From positions 28,830,001-28,894,000 of the forward strand of contig NC_135365.1 in NCBI RefSeq assembly GCF_051622035.1: DNA of 64,000 nt. Reading direction: 5' to 3'. The stretch is from Arctopsyche grandis. Lineage: Eukaryota > Arthropoda > Insecta > Trichoptera > Hydropsychidae. The notes beneath the pieces are model-generated. The model did not search any database and was not told the origin of the DNA. It saw nothing but the letters and a program-made list of their open reading frames with translations. Below, one piece after another: positions 24,335-35,480 of the stretch. Position 1 is the first letter of the stretch. Every line of letters starts with the position of its first letter. The translations under genes were made by a program, and so were the position numbers.

Positions 24335-24640
24335 TCAGATACTTTCTTCAATGTGAAAAACTACGTCCCCTTTACCAGTGCAAATTTTGAGATTAAATAC
24401 GACGTCGTGAGATGTAAACGCTACATTTATTTTAATATGTAAAGACTTAAACACATTCGTCAAAGACAATTTTAATAAAGTATTGTATAAAATCAAACTT
24501 TTCAGAGAAGTACTATGATATTTAATAAAGCCCGGATAACCAGCGTGCCGTTCATTGTTCAAATGTTGTAAATGCATTGTTTAAGGTTTGCTGAACCTTT
24601 TTTACAAAGCATTTACAACAATTGAACAATGAGCGGCGCG
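24335..24640 (-). repeat. Young dispersed repeat with terminal foldback, copy 1
   Basis: On the minus strand the part from about 24577 down to 24430 is nearly identical to 60935-61095. It carries an open frame containing RHAGYPGFIKYHSTSLK. At 24555-24640 the sequence folds back: CATTGTTCAAATGTTGTAAATGC pairs with GCATTTACAACAATTGAACAATG. Class unknown. Confidence 0.6.
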
Positions 24641-24754
24641 CTTTGGGTCCGTACTCTAATGATATAGTATACCAGACTAGGTGTACCTGAATGAAAAATG
24701 TGGATTTGCATATAGTTGAAACAAACATTCATATTATAAAAAACAAAATTTTGT

Positions 24755-25136
24755 TGATAGAGTAGTGGTTAGCATTTTATGCTTTGAACAGAGTGGTCAC
24801 GGGTTCAAATCCCTCTGGTTTCTGCCGGATAGACCTTGGATTTGTGATCCCAGGTCGATCGTTTCCTATCAGAGTTTGCCAAATTATCTGATTTTCATTG
24901 AAACGGTTCCAACAAATTGGCAACCTTACTCACTTTCTCGCAAAATCTCGAGTTTTCAGCAATCTCGAATTTCACCGAATTGTATAAAATGCTGCAAATT
25001 TACAAATTTGACCATAGATGTCTCTGTGGATGTTAATTGATATATATTTATGTACTTTGTATAATACTAATAATATCTGTATCAAATGTATTTAGTGTTT
25101 CTGGCCAGGAAGGCACACTGGGGTTAATTGTTAGGC
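24755..25136 (+). mobile_element. SINE, head II + tail A
   Basis: tRNA-like head with GTAGTGGTTAGC and B-box GGTTCAAATCC (near 24801), then the body with GATCGTTTCCTATCAGAGTT (24857-24876), then a decayed tail hairpin (CCAGGAAGGC at 25105-25114, right arm mutated), ending in an AAAATAAAATA tract. Confidence 0.78.
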
Positions 25137-25139
25137 ATT

Positions 25140-26480
25140 CATGGAATCAATTAAAGATAAAAATAAAATAAAATAAAATTAAAACAGTTGTCATTTCATG
25201 AAATCGACAAAAAATGTTTAGCTAATGAATGTGGCAAGCCTGATGATTTTTTCATGAAATTGTCACAATATCAGCCGATTCACGAATTAAGAGTAGCATA
25301 TACGATTGTAATTTTTTTCTTAATTGTCAACGCATTTAATAATCATATTTAATAAATACAATGTATTAACGATTGTGAATACAGACTTTCTGCATTGTGA
25401 CAGTAATGGAAAGTGTAGGCTGATTTTATCTGAGTCAATTGTCGACGGTCTCTACAATTGAGTCAGACAAAGTCGACAATCTCGATTTGGGTTTTATAAC
25501 CATCCAAATTTTGCCAGCACATTGAGTAAAACTTGAAGTCATCGACAATACAGAATGCGTGTCGTCTTTTGGCCAAAAGTCGGCCATTTTAGAACCAGGC
25601 TGCAAAATAGACAAAACTAAAGTGTACACGGAAAAGATGAGCGGTAGACAAATTTGTAATTAATTATTTAAAAAATGTTCCCGGCTTTAAGAAAAAAGGA
25701 TATGTACGTGTATATTGAATAATAAATGAAGCGAGTATTGATGAGCAATTAATTTTTATTGGTTTTAAAAATGGTGCTTCCACCTTAAGCGGGATATCCT
25801 CAAGAATTCGAAACAAGACTACAAAGAGTGTCTCGTGTGAAATTTGGGCACACAAGTTTCGACCCGAGCTGCGCCAAGCGCCATTACGCGTATCGTAAGG
25901 TGAAACTTATGTGCTGAAGTGTCGGTTAATAAAATGAACTCGTAAAAGTACAACAGAGATGATATGGTGAGCTCGTCGCAGGCAATGCTCTCAAACCATT
26001 TTATATTCAAATTAATGCAGACCTGCAGAACGGAACCAACCCCCAACTCAAAAACTCTGTATATATTTTTAAGTGAAAACTTTTTGGGGGTGAAAGTGGC
26101 CATTACCCGCTGAAGAAACTATGCAGAAGTTTCGTTTCTACCGTGCGTGACGGAAATATGTATGTAATTCAAAATGGGGTATCGTTCATTTTGATATGGA
26201 ATTTATATGTACATATGTATTTGAGGCTGTTTTTCGTGGAATGTATCTATAGGGCTACAAGAGGGGGGGGGGGGGGGGACAATGCCCTGGGTTTTTGCTA
26301 TTTAAAGAGCCTTATTTTATTGTAATCTTAGGTAAAAGTCGAGTTTCTAGACGAGGTGGACCCGCTAGGCTCGGTCGACCCACTCCTTCCTGTGATTGGC
26401 TGCTTTTTGCGAGTATTAAAATGTACTTTCTTTTTTAAAAAAATTGCCTGCAACGCAACTTAAGGATAATTATATAGTGG
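25140..26480. other. Intergenic; no gene recognised
   Basis: No reading frame resembles a known family. Contains a long G run (about 26263-26278), the longest homopolymer of G in the window. Confidence 0.45.
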
Positions 26481-26487
26481 TTTTGGT

Positions 26488-26750
26488 CGTTTCCTATCAA
26501 CGTATCGATCGTTTCCTATCAGAGTTGGCCAATTTTCTCTGATTTCATTGTTGAAACGGTATCTGGTAAAATTGGCTTAATATCTTTCCTACCTACTATG
26601 TCACCACTATTTGAGATTGATCAATATACAATAAAATTTATGTACATTCATTTTTCAGTGTCTCGTAATTCAGCGACTAGTAAAAATGCTGCAATGTTTG
26701 TAATTGGCCAGGAAGGCGCATTGGGCTTACCTGTAAGGCCTTCCTGGTAT
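26488..26750 (+). mobile_element. Headless SINE with intact tail A hairpin
   Basis: Starts in the body (GATCGTTTCCTATCAGAGTT) and ends with the best-preserved tail A: arms CCAGGAAGGC (26708-26717) and GCCTTCCTGG (26738-26747) around the loop GCATTGGGCTTACCTGTAAG. Confidence 0.72.
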
Positions 26751-26759
26751 ATATGTAAA

Positions 26760-26791
26760 AAATACTGAGCGAAGCCGGCTAAAACAACTAG
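26760..26791 (+). mobile_element. Helitron-like 3' end
   Basis: ACTGAGCGAAGCCGGCTAAA then ACAACTAG/T: a GC-rich hairpin around GCGAAGC followed by the CTAG terminus. The same end appears at 42543-42574, 58554-58582 and 58740-58771, and inverted at 61657-61687. Confidence 0.45.
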
Positions 26792-26813
26792 TATTACATA
26801 TATATTACATATT

Positions 26814-27315
26814 AGCCAGCAGTTTGGCTTAATGGTAGCGTATATATTTAGCACCACTGAGGTCGAAGGTTCGAGTCCTCGTCAAACTGCTGGATAGGTT
26901 TGGCGGTTTTGTGACTCCAAATCGATCGTTTCTCTATCAGAGTTTGCCAATTTTATCTGATCATTGTTGAAACGGTTCCTGAAAATTGGTATTAGATCAT
27001 TTCCCGTTTGTCACAAAATCTGTGTGTATAATTTGTAGAAATTATGCACAGTAATCTGAAATCTATAGATATCTCTATAGACATCTCTATAATTTCGTGT
27101 TTATTATATGTATAAAATTGTAATAATAATTGTACACAAAAATCTAAAAATAATCCATAGATGTCTCTACGATTATTATTTCTGTACTGATTAATTGTTA
27201 TATGCTATGTATTCTGATTGTATATGTATTATTGTATTTCTGACCGTTATCGTACACTCGTCGCATTGGAGCGATCTGTAATGACGAGTGTATATTGATT
27301 GTAACAATAAAATAT
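26814..27315 (+). mobile_element. SINE, head I + tail B
   Basis: Gly-like tRNA head (GCCAGCAGTTTGGCTTAATG, B-box GGTTCGAGTCC), common body at 26921-26980, then tail B: perfect 10-bp hairpin TACACTCGTC (27253-27262) / GACGAGTGTA (27283-27292) with loop GCATTGGAGCGATCTGTAAT, followed by AACAATAAAATA. Confidence 0.85.
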
Positions 27316-27489
27316 GATACATTAAAGTGGGGAGTGGCCATAACAATATGAAGATTGTCCAACGTTAGTTTGAAAGACACTTTTCGTTACAGATTTCATA
27401 ACTGAAGCGTACTCACATCAAAATAGGAAGTATGTATGTAGATAGATTAGAGTGGATTCAATTACGTTGAATTGGCAGTAGCAGCGTGT

Positions 27490-27533
27490 TATCAATTTAT
27501 CACAAACCGGGCGACGCCGGGCACACGCGCTAG
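27490..27533 (+). mobile_element. Helitron-like 3' end (CTAG)
   Basis: ACCGGGCGACGCCGGGCACA then CGCGCTAG/T. A CCGG(G)CG/CGCCGG hairpin precedes a CTAG terminus. The left boundary is not visible. Confidence 0.35.
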
Positions 27534-27539
27534 TAACAA

Positions 27540-28196
27540 TAATAAGATTTCCGAATATTGCCCGCAACAATAGAGTGTGGGAGCGCGGGTGCGTTAACCC
27601 CTTAAAATAAAACTCACAATGAATTTCTTCTGTAAATAAAAGTGTTTAACATTTCGGGTTGACTGCACCACGAAAACGTGTCCCGATCATCACACCGCTT
27701 CCATCATCATCATCATTATCATCATCTCGACAGATCTCCGAACCAATTTTTAAATTGCGCAATCGCGGATTCGCGAACGTTCGTCATACATCATACATAC
27801 GTACGAAAGTTCAAGTCACGTTTATCGCTCGTCGGATAATCCGCAGTGTCAACATTGGAGATGAAAAGCGTTCAAATTTAACACACATTTACACTTAACA
27901 CGTTCTCCGGTAGCGCTTGGCGCGTTAAAACGTCCCGCATTCGGTCTGTTGACATTGCAGATTTCGAACGATTTTTTTTGGTCGAATTTTGGGTATCTAA
28001 ATATACCCAAATGCGAATTTTAGTGGTGGTATTATTAGTTTATGCAAATTTTAGTGTAGAGACGACTCTTCAGCTTGTATAATGGCTGATGGAATCATAA
28101 TTTGCCGTGAAATATACACTACGCTTTCATATATAACACGGTTGCTATTTAAAATTTTTGGCGGGAAAATGTTTCATTCTTTGATTTAGTGCATCT
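27540..28196. other. Intergenic; no gene seen
   Basis: CpG-containing sequence with a CATCAT microsatellite near 27702-27725. No recognised open frame. Confidence 0.4.
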
Positions 28197-28199
28197 TTA

Positions 28200-28711
28200 G
28201 GGCCAGGCCGCACCGTGCAACTTTGTCGGCCGACTAGTTGCGCGACACGAAAAAATTTATGGAAATGTGTGCGACAAACATGTTGACGGGTGTGGCATGT
28301 CCCATCTCGGTCTCTGTGACGAGACAGAATGTTAAATTACAGAAAACGCAAATATCGGAAGGCAAAGATCGAAAATCGAAAGATCTTCAGTCGAAAGATA
28401 AAACAAAATGGTGGATGGTAAACTGTACATACTCACTTAATTTGCGCGAGCAGGATACAACAGGAACAAGGGAAAAGCATGTTCTTCTTGTTCCTGTTGT
28501 ATCCTGCTCGCGCAAATTAAGTGAGTATGTATGTACGTGAGTATGTAACGCTTACTATGCACCATTTTTTTCGATCTTTGCCTTCCGATATTTGTATTTT
28601 CTGTAATTTAACATTCTGTCTCGTCACGTAGACCCGTCCCATCTACTTGCATGTATTGGTATGGTCGCCCTCAACCAAGTCGCTCGCAAGTCGCACGGTG
28701 CGGCCCGGCCC
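28200..28711. mobile_element. PIF/Harbinger-like MITE, family 1, with an insertion
   Basis: Terminal inverted repeats GGGCCAGGCCGCACC (28200-28214) and GGTGCGGCCCGGCCC (28697-28711), flanked by TTA on both sides (28197-28199, 28712-28714). A 3-bp TWA duplication is typical of PIF/Harbinger. The uninterrupted copy is at 30031-30205. This one is split by the foldback element at 28308-28636. Confidence 0.8.
28308..28636. mobile_element. Long foldback element nested in the MITE
   Basis: A 329-bp insertion flanked by an exact 8-bp duplication, TCCCATCT (28300-28307 and 28637-28644); the intact relative at 30031 shows a single TCCCATCT. The arms are long and imperfectly inverted: GTGACGAGACAGAATG to CATTCTGTCTCGTCAC outside, ACTTAATTTGCGCGAGCAGG to its complement inside. 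The 8-bp duplication suggests hAT, P or Merlin type. Confidence 0.8.
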
Positions 28712-28827
28712 TTAGGCATACATATGTGGATCAATGTGCAAAAATAATATTGTCAAAAATCATTGTAAAGCTTAGAAGAGTTAATAATTTATTTATTTTT
28801 CGCACTTTAGATAGTTGCGCTCGTTAA

Positions 28828-29340
28828 CCCTTTGAATGCTGACCAACGCCGATCGGCGTTTTGCCGACGGGCCTGAAAAACGCCGATGGGCACTGTATTT
28901 TGAGCATGTACAAAGTAAACAAGAATACTTCACGCTAAGCCTTTCCAGGTAGCATTGAAAAAAAAATGCATTGAACATGGGTCGTGTCCGTTTGGTTTAC
29001 AGCGGACTTTCTGAATTAATAGCCCATAGCAGAATTTCCCGATGGAAATCCCTAACTGCTGAGTATTTCAACAACAATGAAGGAAATGGAACTAGTTTTT
29101 GAAAAATACATTCATTAATATACTTATTTGTTTATTTTATATTGTTGCAAGATATATTAGAGAGTCTAAACACACCTTTACAAAACTGGAAATCCTCGGT
29201 AGTTATCTAGGGTTTGTTTGGATTAGCTACAAGTTTCATAACTGCTTTTTATTGGTTTTTTTAATTATTCTAATTGGAAATGTTGGCGAAACTTTCAGTT
29301 TGGCGGGCTTTCAACAGAAAAGACGTCAGCACTCAAAGGG
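28828..29340 (-). mobile_element. piggyBac-type MITE
   Basis: 513 bp flanked by TTAA (28824-28827, 29341-29344). Ends CCCTTTGAATGCTGAC and GTCAGCACTCAAAGGG form a 16-bp inverted repeat with one mismatch. The orientation is opposite to the copies at 4041 and 31046. An ACGCCGATCGGCGTT palindrome lies inside the left end. Confidence 0.82.
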
Positions 29341-29344
29341 TTAA

Positions 29345-30027
29345 AGGAACAAACCAACTAAAATAGACGCGTCTAATGGCATAGGAAAACTCGTGTGAAG
29401 TCACCGTAGGTAGTCGACCGGGCTTGTTCCTTGACCGAGTCAGTCACAGTGCACGTGTATATGCAAATATTTATTTTATATATAATATCATATCATGTTA
29501 TCATCATGTCATATTATCATATAATATCACATTATCATAATAAAGGAACCCAGCAAATATTTTTTACAAGATTTTTATTAGCTTCACTCAGTTAGTCCAG
29601 TGATATTCCTGCCCGTCAAAAACTTGTGATCTGATTTTGAACCAGTTGCATTTTTCAGGTCGCTTTGATATCTTGCCAACATACGAGGGTAGGCTAACAT
29701 AAAAGTAAGCTAATGTCTCCGACATTAGTTTTATTGAAATTCTAATATCATTAACGAACTCATTAAAATTTACATCGGAATCGAAGCGATTACAGCTAGC
29801 TATCCAAACGCGCCTTTCTACCGCCCCTTTGCAACTAACAGGCAAATAATTTTTTTCACTCTCATTTATTTTACTGTACTCACCTGCTTAAAATTTTCGT
29901 TGAGCTTTGACGTATGTATGTATGTATGTATCAAATATAAATATTATATTATAACGTCAGCCATAGTGATACGACGGTTTTTTTATTATTTTGAAGTGAC
30001 AGGTCCCAGTGCCATGACAGGTCACCC
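29345..30027. other. Intergenic; no gene recognised
   Basis: A minus-strand frame at 29588-29845 is open for 85 codons but resembles nothing I know. An AT-rich TATCATATT repeat lies at 29478-29540 and a (GTAT)n run near 29911-29930. Confidence 0.35.
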
Positions 30028-30030
30028 TAA

Positions 30031-30205
30031 GGGCCGGGCCGCACCATGCAACTTTGTCGACAGACTTGTTGCGCGACACGAAAAAGTGTATGGAAATGTG
30101 TGCGACAAACAAGTTGACGAGTGCGGCATGTCCCATCTACCTGCATGCATTGGTCTGGTCGCCCTCAACCAAGTTGTTCGCGAGTTGAGCGGTGCGGCCC
30201 GGCCC
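30031..30205. mobile_element. PIF/Harbinger-like MITE, family 1, intact
   Basis: 175 bp. Ends GGGCCGGGCCGCACC and GGTGCGGCCCGGCCC are perfect 15-bp inverted repeats, flanked by TAA (30028-30030, 30206-30208). The interior matches both halves of the 28200-28711 copy. Confidence 0.85.
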
Positions 30206-30208
30206 TAA

Positions 30209-30516
30209 GAGCGTAGACACACAGAGTGGCACGTGGCAAATTTTATTTAGATAGTTTTGCACATGTAAAAATCGCTAGCACTACTAATCTATGCCAAGCC
30301 AAAACTCTCCCCCTGAAGTGTTTTCGGAGAAATATTTTCCTTGTATTGACATAAGTTTGGCAGTGATCGATAATAACCATTTTCAAATTTGAAGAAATGT
30401 AGAAGAAATTTTCGAAATAATAAGATCATACGAATTAACAATGACATAAGACACGCCCTTTTACAGTTGGAGTCTATCTAAGCATTCCGTGCAGTACAAT
30501 TATGTGTGTCTGCAAC
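30209..30516. mobile_element. MITE-like element abutting the family 1 MITE
   Basis: Begins GAGCGTAGACACACA directly after the TAA of its neighbour and ends TGTGTGTCTGCAAC before TTAA, giving roughly inverted ends. It shares GTGGCACGTGGC, TTTTTAGATAGTTTT-like and CAGTGATCGATAA blocks with family 2 (31736, 62795). A further fragment with CGCAGACACACAGAGAGGCACG lies at 30724-30800. Confidence 0.45.
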
Positions 30517-31045
30517 TTAAATCAATACTATTGACGGCTAACTGTGTACATTAATTTTTATGTATATATTTAAACACATTATACAATAGAAATACAAACC
30601 GCAAGCTTATTGTATTGCTTGCAACAATCAAAAAATTTGCACCAACCAAATTTGCGAGAAAGGATGTCGATTTTATAGCGATTGTCACAACAATTAAGTT
30701 AGATGAATCTGCAAACTTTAACGGCGCAGACACACAGAGAGGCACGCAGCATGTGATTTTTTTAAGATAGTTTTGCTCATGTAAAAAAACGCTAGCACGG
30801 TGATTCCTATATGTGAAGAAATGTCGGATAAACTTGTCAAAAAAAAGAACCAATGCAGACAAACCTTCTTTACGTTTTTAAAACTGGAGTCCAAGAACGT
30901 GCCCTTGCCGTTAGATTCGGTGTGCTTTCGCCCTAACAGGAGACGGTCGATCTGGATTTAAATAACCAAACAATCAAAGATGATTGTCGTACAAAAAATG
31001 GTTCACTATTGTCAACCATGTTTTTTTGCTCTCTTGCTTTGTTAA

Positions 31046-31617
31046 CCCTTTGATTGTTGACGTTTTTTCTGCAGAAATCCCGTCACGCTGAAAATTTCGC
31101 CATCATTTCCAACTAGAATTATTTAGAAATCCATTAGAAAGGAGGTATACAAATTTTAGCTAATCCAAACAAACCCTAGATAACTACCACCGAGGATTTC
31201 AAGTTTTGTAAATGTGTATTTAGACTCTCTAATATATCTTGCAACACTATAAAATAAACAAAACAAGTCTATTAATGAATGTATTTTTCCAAGATTAGTT
31301 CCATCTTCTTCATTGTTGTTAAAATGTAATGCTCACAATTTAAATGCCAAGCCACAATCTAAAATACTCAGCAGATTTTTTAAATCTGCTATGGTTATAA
31401 ATTCAGAAATTCCGTTGTAAACCAGTCTTTATAAACATTGACACGGATTACACTACCAATGTTCAATGCATTTTTTTTTCAATGCTAGCTGGAAAGGCTT
31501 AGCGGGTAGTATTTTTGTTTACTTTGTACATGCTCAATATACAACGCCTATCGGCGTTATTCAGACCCATGGACTTGTTGGCAAAACGCCGATTGATGTT
31601 GGTCAGCATTCAAAGGG
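31046..31617 (+). mobile_element. piggyBac-type MITE
   Basis: 572 bp flanked by TTAA (31042-31045, 31618-31621). Ends CCCTTTGATTGTTGAC and GTCAGCATTCAAAGGG. Collinear with the copy in Mi-2 intron 1. Confidence 0.82.
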
Positions 31618-31735
31618 TTAACTAAAGGAGGGATTTATTGCTATTTGAAAAGCACCAAGCCAACGCCCAAGTCTTCTCGTAATCATCGAGAAAATCGAAT
31701 GAAACCTTCGAACCCACGACCTCTCGACTATTCAA

Positions 31736-32759
31736 GGGCGAAATCACACAGCGGCGAATGTGGCACGTGGCTGTTTTTAGATAGTTTTAAACATATAGAA
31801 AAAATGTGACATTCATGGCACGCATGCATGGCACACGTCCTTTCAATACGACACATTCGACCTATGTCGTTGAAATTGTATGGTAGTATTTATCCTTGCT
31901 TGACAGTGATCTATGTATACCAAAACGACCCTTTGGACCATTTTCGGTAAAATTGTGTATCCTTGCTTGACAGTGATCGATAACGGTGTATCCCATATTC
32001 GTTATCGATCACTGTCAAGCAACGATACAATTTTACCGAAAATGGTTAAGGGTTGTTTTGGTATACATATATCATTATCAGGCAAGGATAAATACTACTA
32101 TACAATTTCAACGACATAGGTTGAAAGTGTTGTGTTGAAAGGACGTGTGCCATGCATGCGTCAATGTTTAAAAATATATAAAAATCATATTAACAATTAG
32201 ATACAACATAACTTCTTATTGAATACTTATCTCGCAGATAAAACTCCGTGAAGAGATATACATTTAGCCGTGAAATGTTAGATTTGACCATAAATCTATA
32301 TATATCGTGTATTACATTACATGAAGCTAGATGCCAAATTTGAAATTTATATATACATATGAGAGTTTTAAATATTAGAGATAACGAGAACCTATAGAGC
32401 AAATTTTATAAAATATAGAGTGAATTATAGGCGTTTAAACAATTAAAATCTAAAATGGCCATATCAAGGCGAAAAGGTTGAAGGTTGATTATGGTAGCTT
32501 GCCGTACCGTCATAGATGTCACCGTACCCGAGATTCTGGATATTTGATACGCATTGTATACGATATTTTATCTCCAACGTAATGGCAGACGATACATTAA
32601 CGTATATTGATGACCAAAATGAGCAATATGGCAAAGTATGAAAACGATCGGATAAGAGATAAAAATGACCACTAACACGAAAGCCATGTGAAACGTAAAG
32701 GAGGTAAGTAATAAGTAAAAAAACCCACGTACCACATTCACCTCTGCGTGGTTTCGTCC
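31736..32759. mobile_element. Harbinger-like MITE, family 2, 1-kb copy with large palindrome
   Basis: Left end GGGCGAAATCACACAGCGGC and right end complementing to GGACGAAACCACGCAGAGG form inverted repeats of about 40 bp with mismatches. The right flank is TAA and the left CAA, so the 3-bp duplication is imperfect. Inside, 31821-32160 is a long imperfect palindrome centred near 31992 (GATCGATAACG ... CGTTATCGATC). The 259-bp copy at 62795-63053 carries only one arm. Confidence 0.65.
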
Positions 32760-32939
32760 TAAGAATCGCTTGACCAATGAGCTACGCTGCTATCGATTGG
32801 TAGTGAACCGTAGCACCATCGCGGGCCCACAAGGCTCGCGCGAATGCTACTTTTTCCTTGAAAAATCGCAATAGCCGACTACTATAGTCGTAATTTGTAT
32901 ATTGGGGCGTATTTAAGCCGCTACATTGGACTTTTTGGA

Positions 32940-33500
32940 AGTGAGCAGTGTCGAGGAGTGACGTAGGGCAACCACTGCGCCACCGAGTCTCGGGACAGCC
33001 TCTCATCCACAACAATTACCGGAGTGTGTGCGTCGCGTCGGTTCGTTCACCTCTTCGGTACAACTTTTTTCTCGGTAATGTCATAATTACAGGCCGTTCG
33101 CCGGAAACGGATGCTCTGCCCGGGTCTGGAGCTGGTGCTTGGTCTGGTGGTGGAGCACGTTTTCCAGCCGGTTCGACCGCAACGCGCACTGTGTGTATTA
33201 TACTACACTATATACTATGCGGTATGAGTGTCCACGGTGTCTACGTATGTAATGTACTTTTGTATATACAAACACACCCCGACGCCATTCACTCGCTCCG
33301 ACACCGGGCAAAAAGAATCCCTCGCTCGGTTTACGCAGATTCGCACGCTCGGATCATATCGGACGTGTTTGTTTGTCATTATCGCGTGTTTGTTTTTGTT
33401 TGCGAACGTGAGGCGGCCTTAATTCGCGGCTTCTCTGCACTTCTCCTGGTAGGTGGAGATCGTGTGACTTCGGCCGTCATCGGCTACTGTATGATTCTAG
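32940..33500 (+). other. GC/CpG-rich block, possible promoter or 5' exon; unassigned
   Basis: GC-rich sequence with a long plus-strand open frame (32948-33643), a possible acceptor (ATTACAG at 33086-33092) and a possible donor (CCTG/GTAGGT near 33449). The predicted peptides show no family resemblance and composition alone can keep the frame open. I do not call a gene. Confidence 0.25.
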
Positions 33501-33508
33501 TTCTGACT

Positions 33509-35480
33509 GTTGGCCGTTTCTTTAACTGTCGAATTTGGACGTTAGAGTTCATAGTGCATTGGTCAGAGGAATTAATGTGCGTTTTCCCGCCGACTTTTGA
33601 CGTCCTCGACTACCGTATGATTTACATTCTGACTACTTATTAGCTGTTTTTCTGTCATCGCGTCGGGTAAATTCAGAAGTTGGCGAAAATATGTTTCTTC
33701 ATATTGCTTTGGTGTATGAAATTAATCTGTACTTTCCCGATGACTTTGGTCATCTTCGACTACCGTATGATTTGAATTCTGACTTCTTATTAACTGTTTT
33801 TCTAACTGTCATCGCGTCGCGTAAATTTGAAAGTTGGGGATAACAGGTTTCTTTATATTGGTTTGGTATATGAAATTAATGAGTGCTTTCCCGGTGACTT
33901 TGGACAACTTCGACTTCCATATGGTTTACAATCTGTTTGTATGTTGGTCGTTTCTTTAACTGTCGAATTTGGACGTTAGAGTTCATAGTGCATTGGTCAG
34001 AGGAATTAATGTGCGTTTTCCCGGCGACTTTTGACGTCCTTGACTACCGTATGATTTACATTCTGACTACTTATTAGCTGTTTTTCTGTCGTCGCGTCGG
34101 GTAAATTCAGAAGTTGGCGAAAATATTGTTGCGTAGGGGTGGGTGGAGGATCCAAGTAAAAGGCCAACAGTCGTTTCACAGCATTTATTGATGATTCAGG
34201 AGATACACGCAGTGTCACGGCTAAGTCCAGAATGAATTATATCGCCTACGTACCGCCTTATAAAGGGTAGATCTCTCAGGACGCCTAATCTGTTTACCTG
34301 TTGTATAGTCACGTATTCGGATATGTATTTCCAAGAAATTGGGTCTTCCCATACCGATTCTGAGAAATAACTAATAAAGGTCATTGTTTAGCCTAAATGC
34401 ACTTAGAGTCCAGATATAATCTTTGGAAGTAAGTGCATGCATTTAGTTAACCGATAACAGATATCCGTTGGTCTAAGTACAATTCGCTCAATCCACGGCG
34501 TACGTAACAATATGTTTCTTCATATTGCTTTGGGGTATGAAATTAATGTGTGCTTTCCCGATGACTGGTCATCTTCGACTACCGTATGATTTGAATTATG
34601 ACTTCTTATTAACTGTTTTTCTGACTGTCATCGCGTCGGGTAAATTTGAAAGTTGGCGATAACATATTTCTTTATATTGGTTTGGTATATGAAATTAATG
34701 AGTGCTTTCCCGGTGACTTTGGACAACTTCGACTTCCATATGGTTTACAATCTGTTTGTATGTTGGTCGTTTTTTTATAACTGTCATCACATCGGGTAAA
34801 TTTAAAAGTTGGCCATCATATGTTTCTTTTCAAATAGCGTTCGTCTCTGAAATAAACATGTGTTTTTCCGGGGACTTTTGACGTCTTCAACTACCGTATG
34901 ATCTACATTCTGATTGTTTGTTAGTTGTTTTTCTTACTGCCATCGCGTCGGATAAATTTAAAAGTTGGCAATCACATGTTTCTTTATATTGGTTTGGTCA
35001 ATGAAATTAATGTGTACTTTCCCGGCGACTTTGGATATCTTCGACTACCGTATGATTTACATTTTGACTTTTTATTAGCTGTTTTTCTAACTGCCATCGC
35101 GTCGGGTTAATTTGAAAGTTGGCGATAAAACGATTCTTCATATTGCTTTGGTATATGAAATTAATGTGTGTTTTCTCTGCGACTTCAGACATCTTCGACA
35201 ACCGTATGATTTACATTCCGACTGCTTATAAGCTGTTTTTCTAATTGTCATCGCGTCCGGTAAATTTGGAATTTGGCGATCACATGTTTCTACATTGCTT
35301 TAGTCTATTAAATACATATATGTGCTTTCCGGCAACTTTGGACGCCTTCAACTACCATTTGATTTACATTTTGACTGCCTATTATTAACAGTCTTTTTAC
35401 ATATTTTTACGTCTATTTGCATGTATCTACATAGAGTCTTGTTCTATGAAATGATTTTTCCGGTGACTTGAGGCATCTCG
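33509..35480 (+). repeat. Tandem satellite, about 152-bp unit, with 433-bp higher-order duplication
   Basis: The anchor GAAATTAAT ... CTTTCCCG recurs near 33574, 33719, 33871, 34004, 34539, 34691, 34851, 35003, 35158 and 35305, mostly 152-155 bp apart once an inserted LTR is removed. Each unit contains CTACCGTATGATTTACATT, a TTATTAGCTGTTTTTCT block and CATCGCGTCGGGTAAATT. A block from GTTGG at 33509 is repeated from 33943 and again from 34762 (433-bp step). Degenerate units continue to about 35790. Confidence 0.85.
34127..34509. mobile_element. Solo LTR inserted in the satellite
   Basis: 383 bp beginning TGTTGCGTAG and ending TACGTAACA, with inverted TGTTGCGTA/TACGTAACA termini. It is flanked by ATAT at 34123-34126 and 34510-34513. 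The sister satellite copy at 33689-33700 reads straight through with one ATAT, so the empty site is visible in the same window. No internal retrotransposon sequence remains. Confidence 0.88.

Noticed and set aside
26814-26890. Functional tRNA gene
   Set aside because: A- and B-box-like segments are present but the cloverleaf arms pair poorly, and the same head recurs joined to the SINE body.
32948-33643. 231-codon plus-strand frame
   Set aside because: Spans the CpG block and into satellite monomers; no family resemblance and likely open because of base composition.
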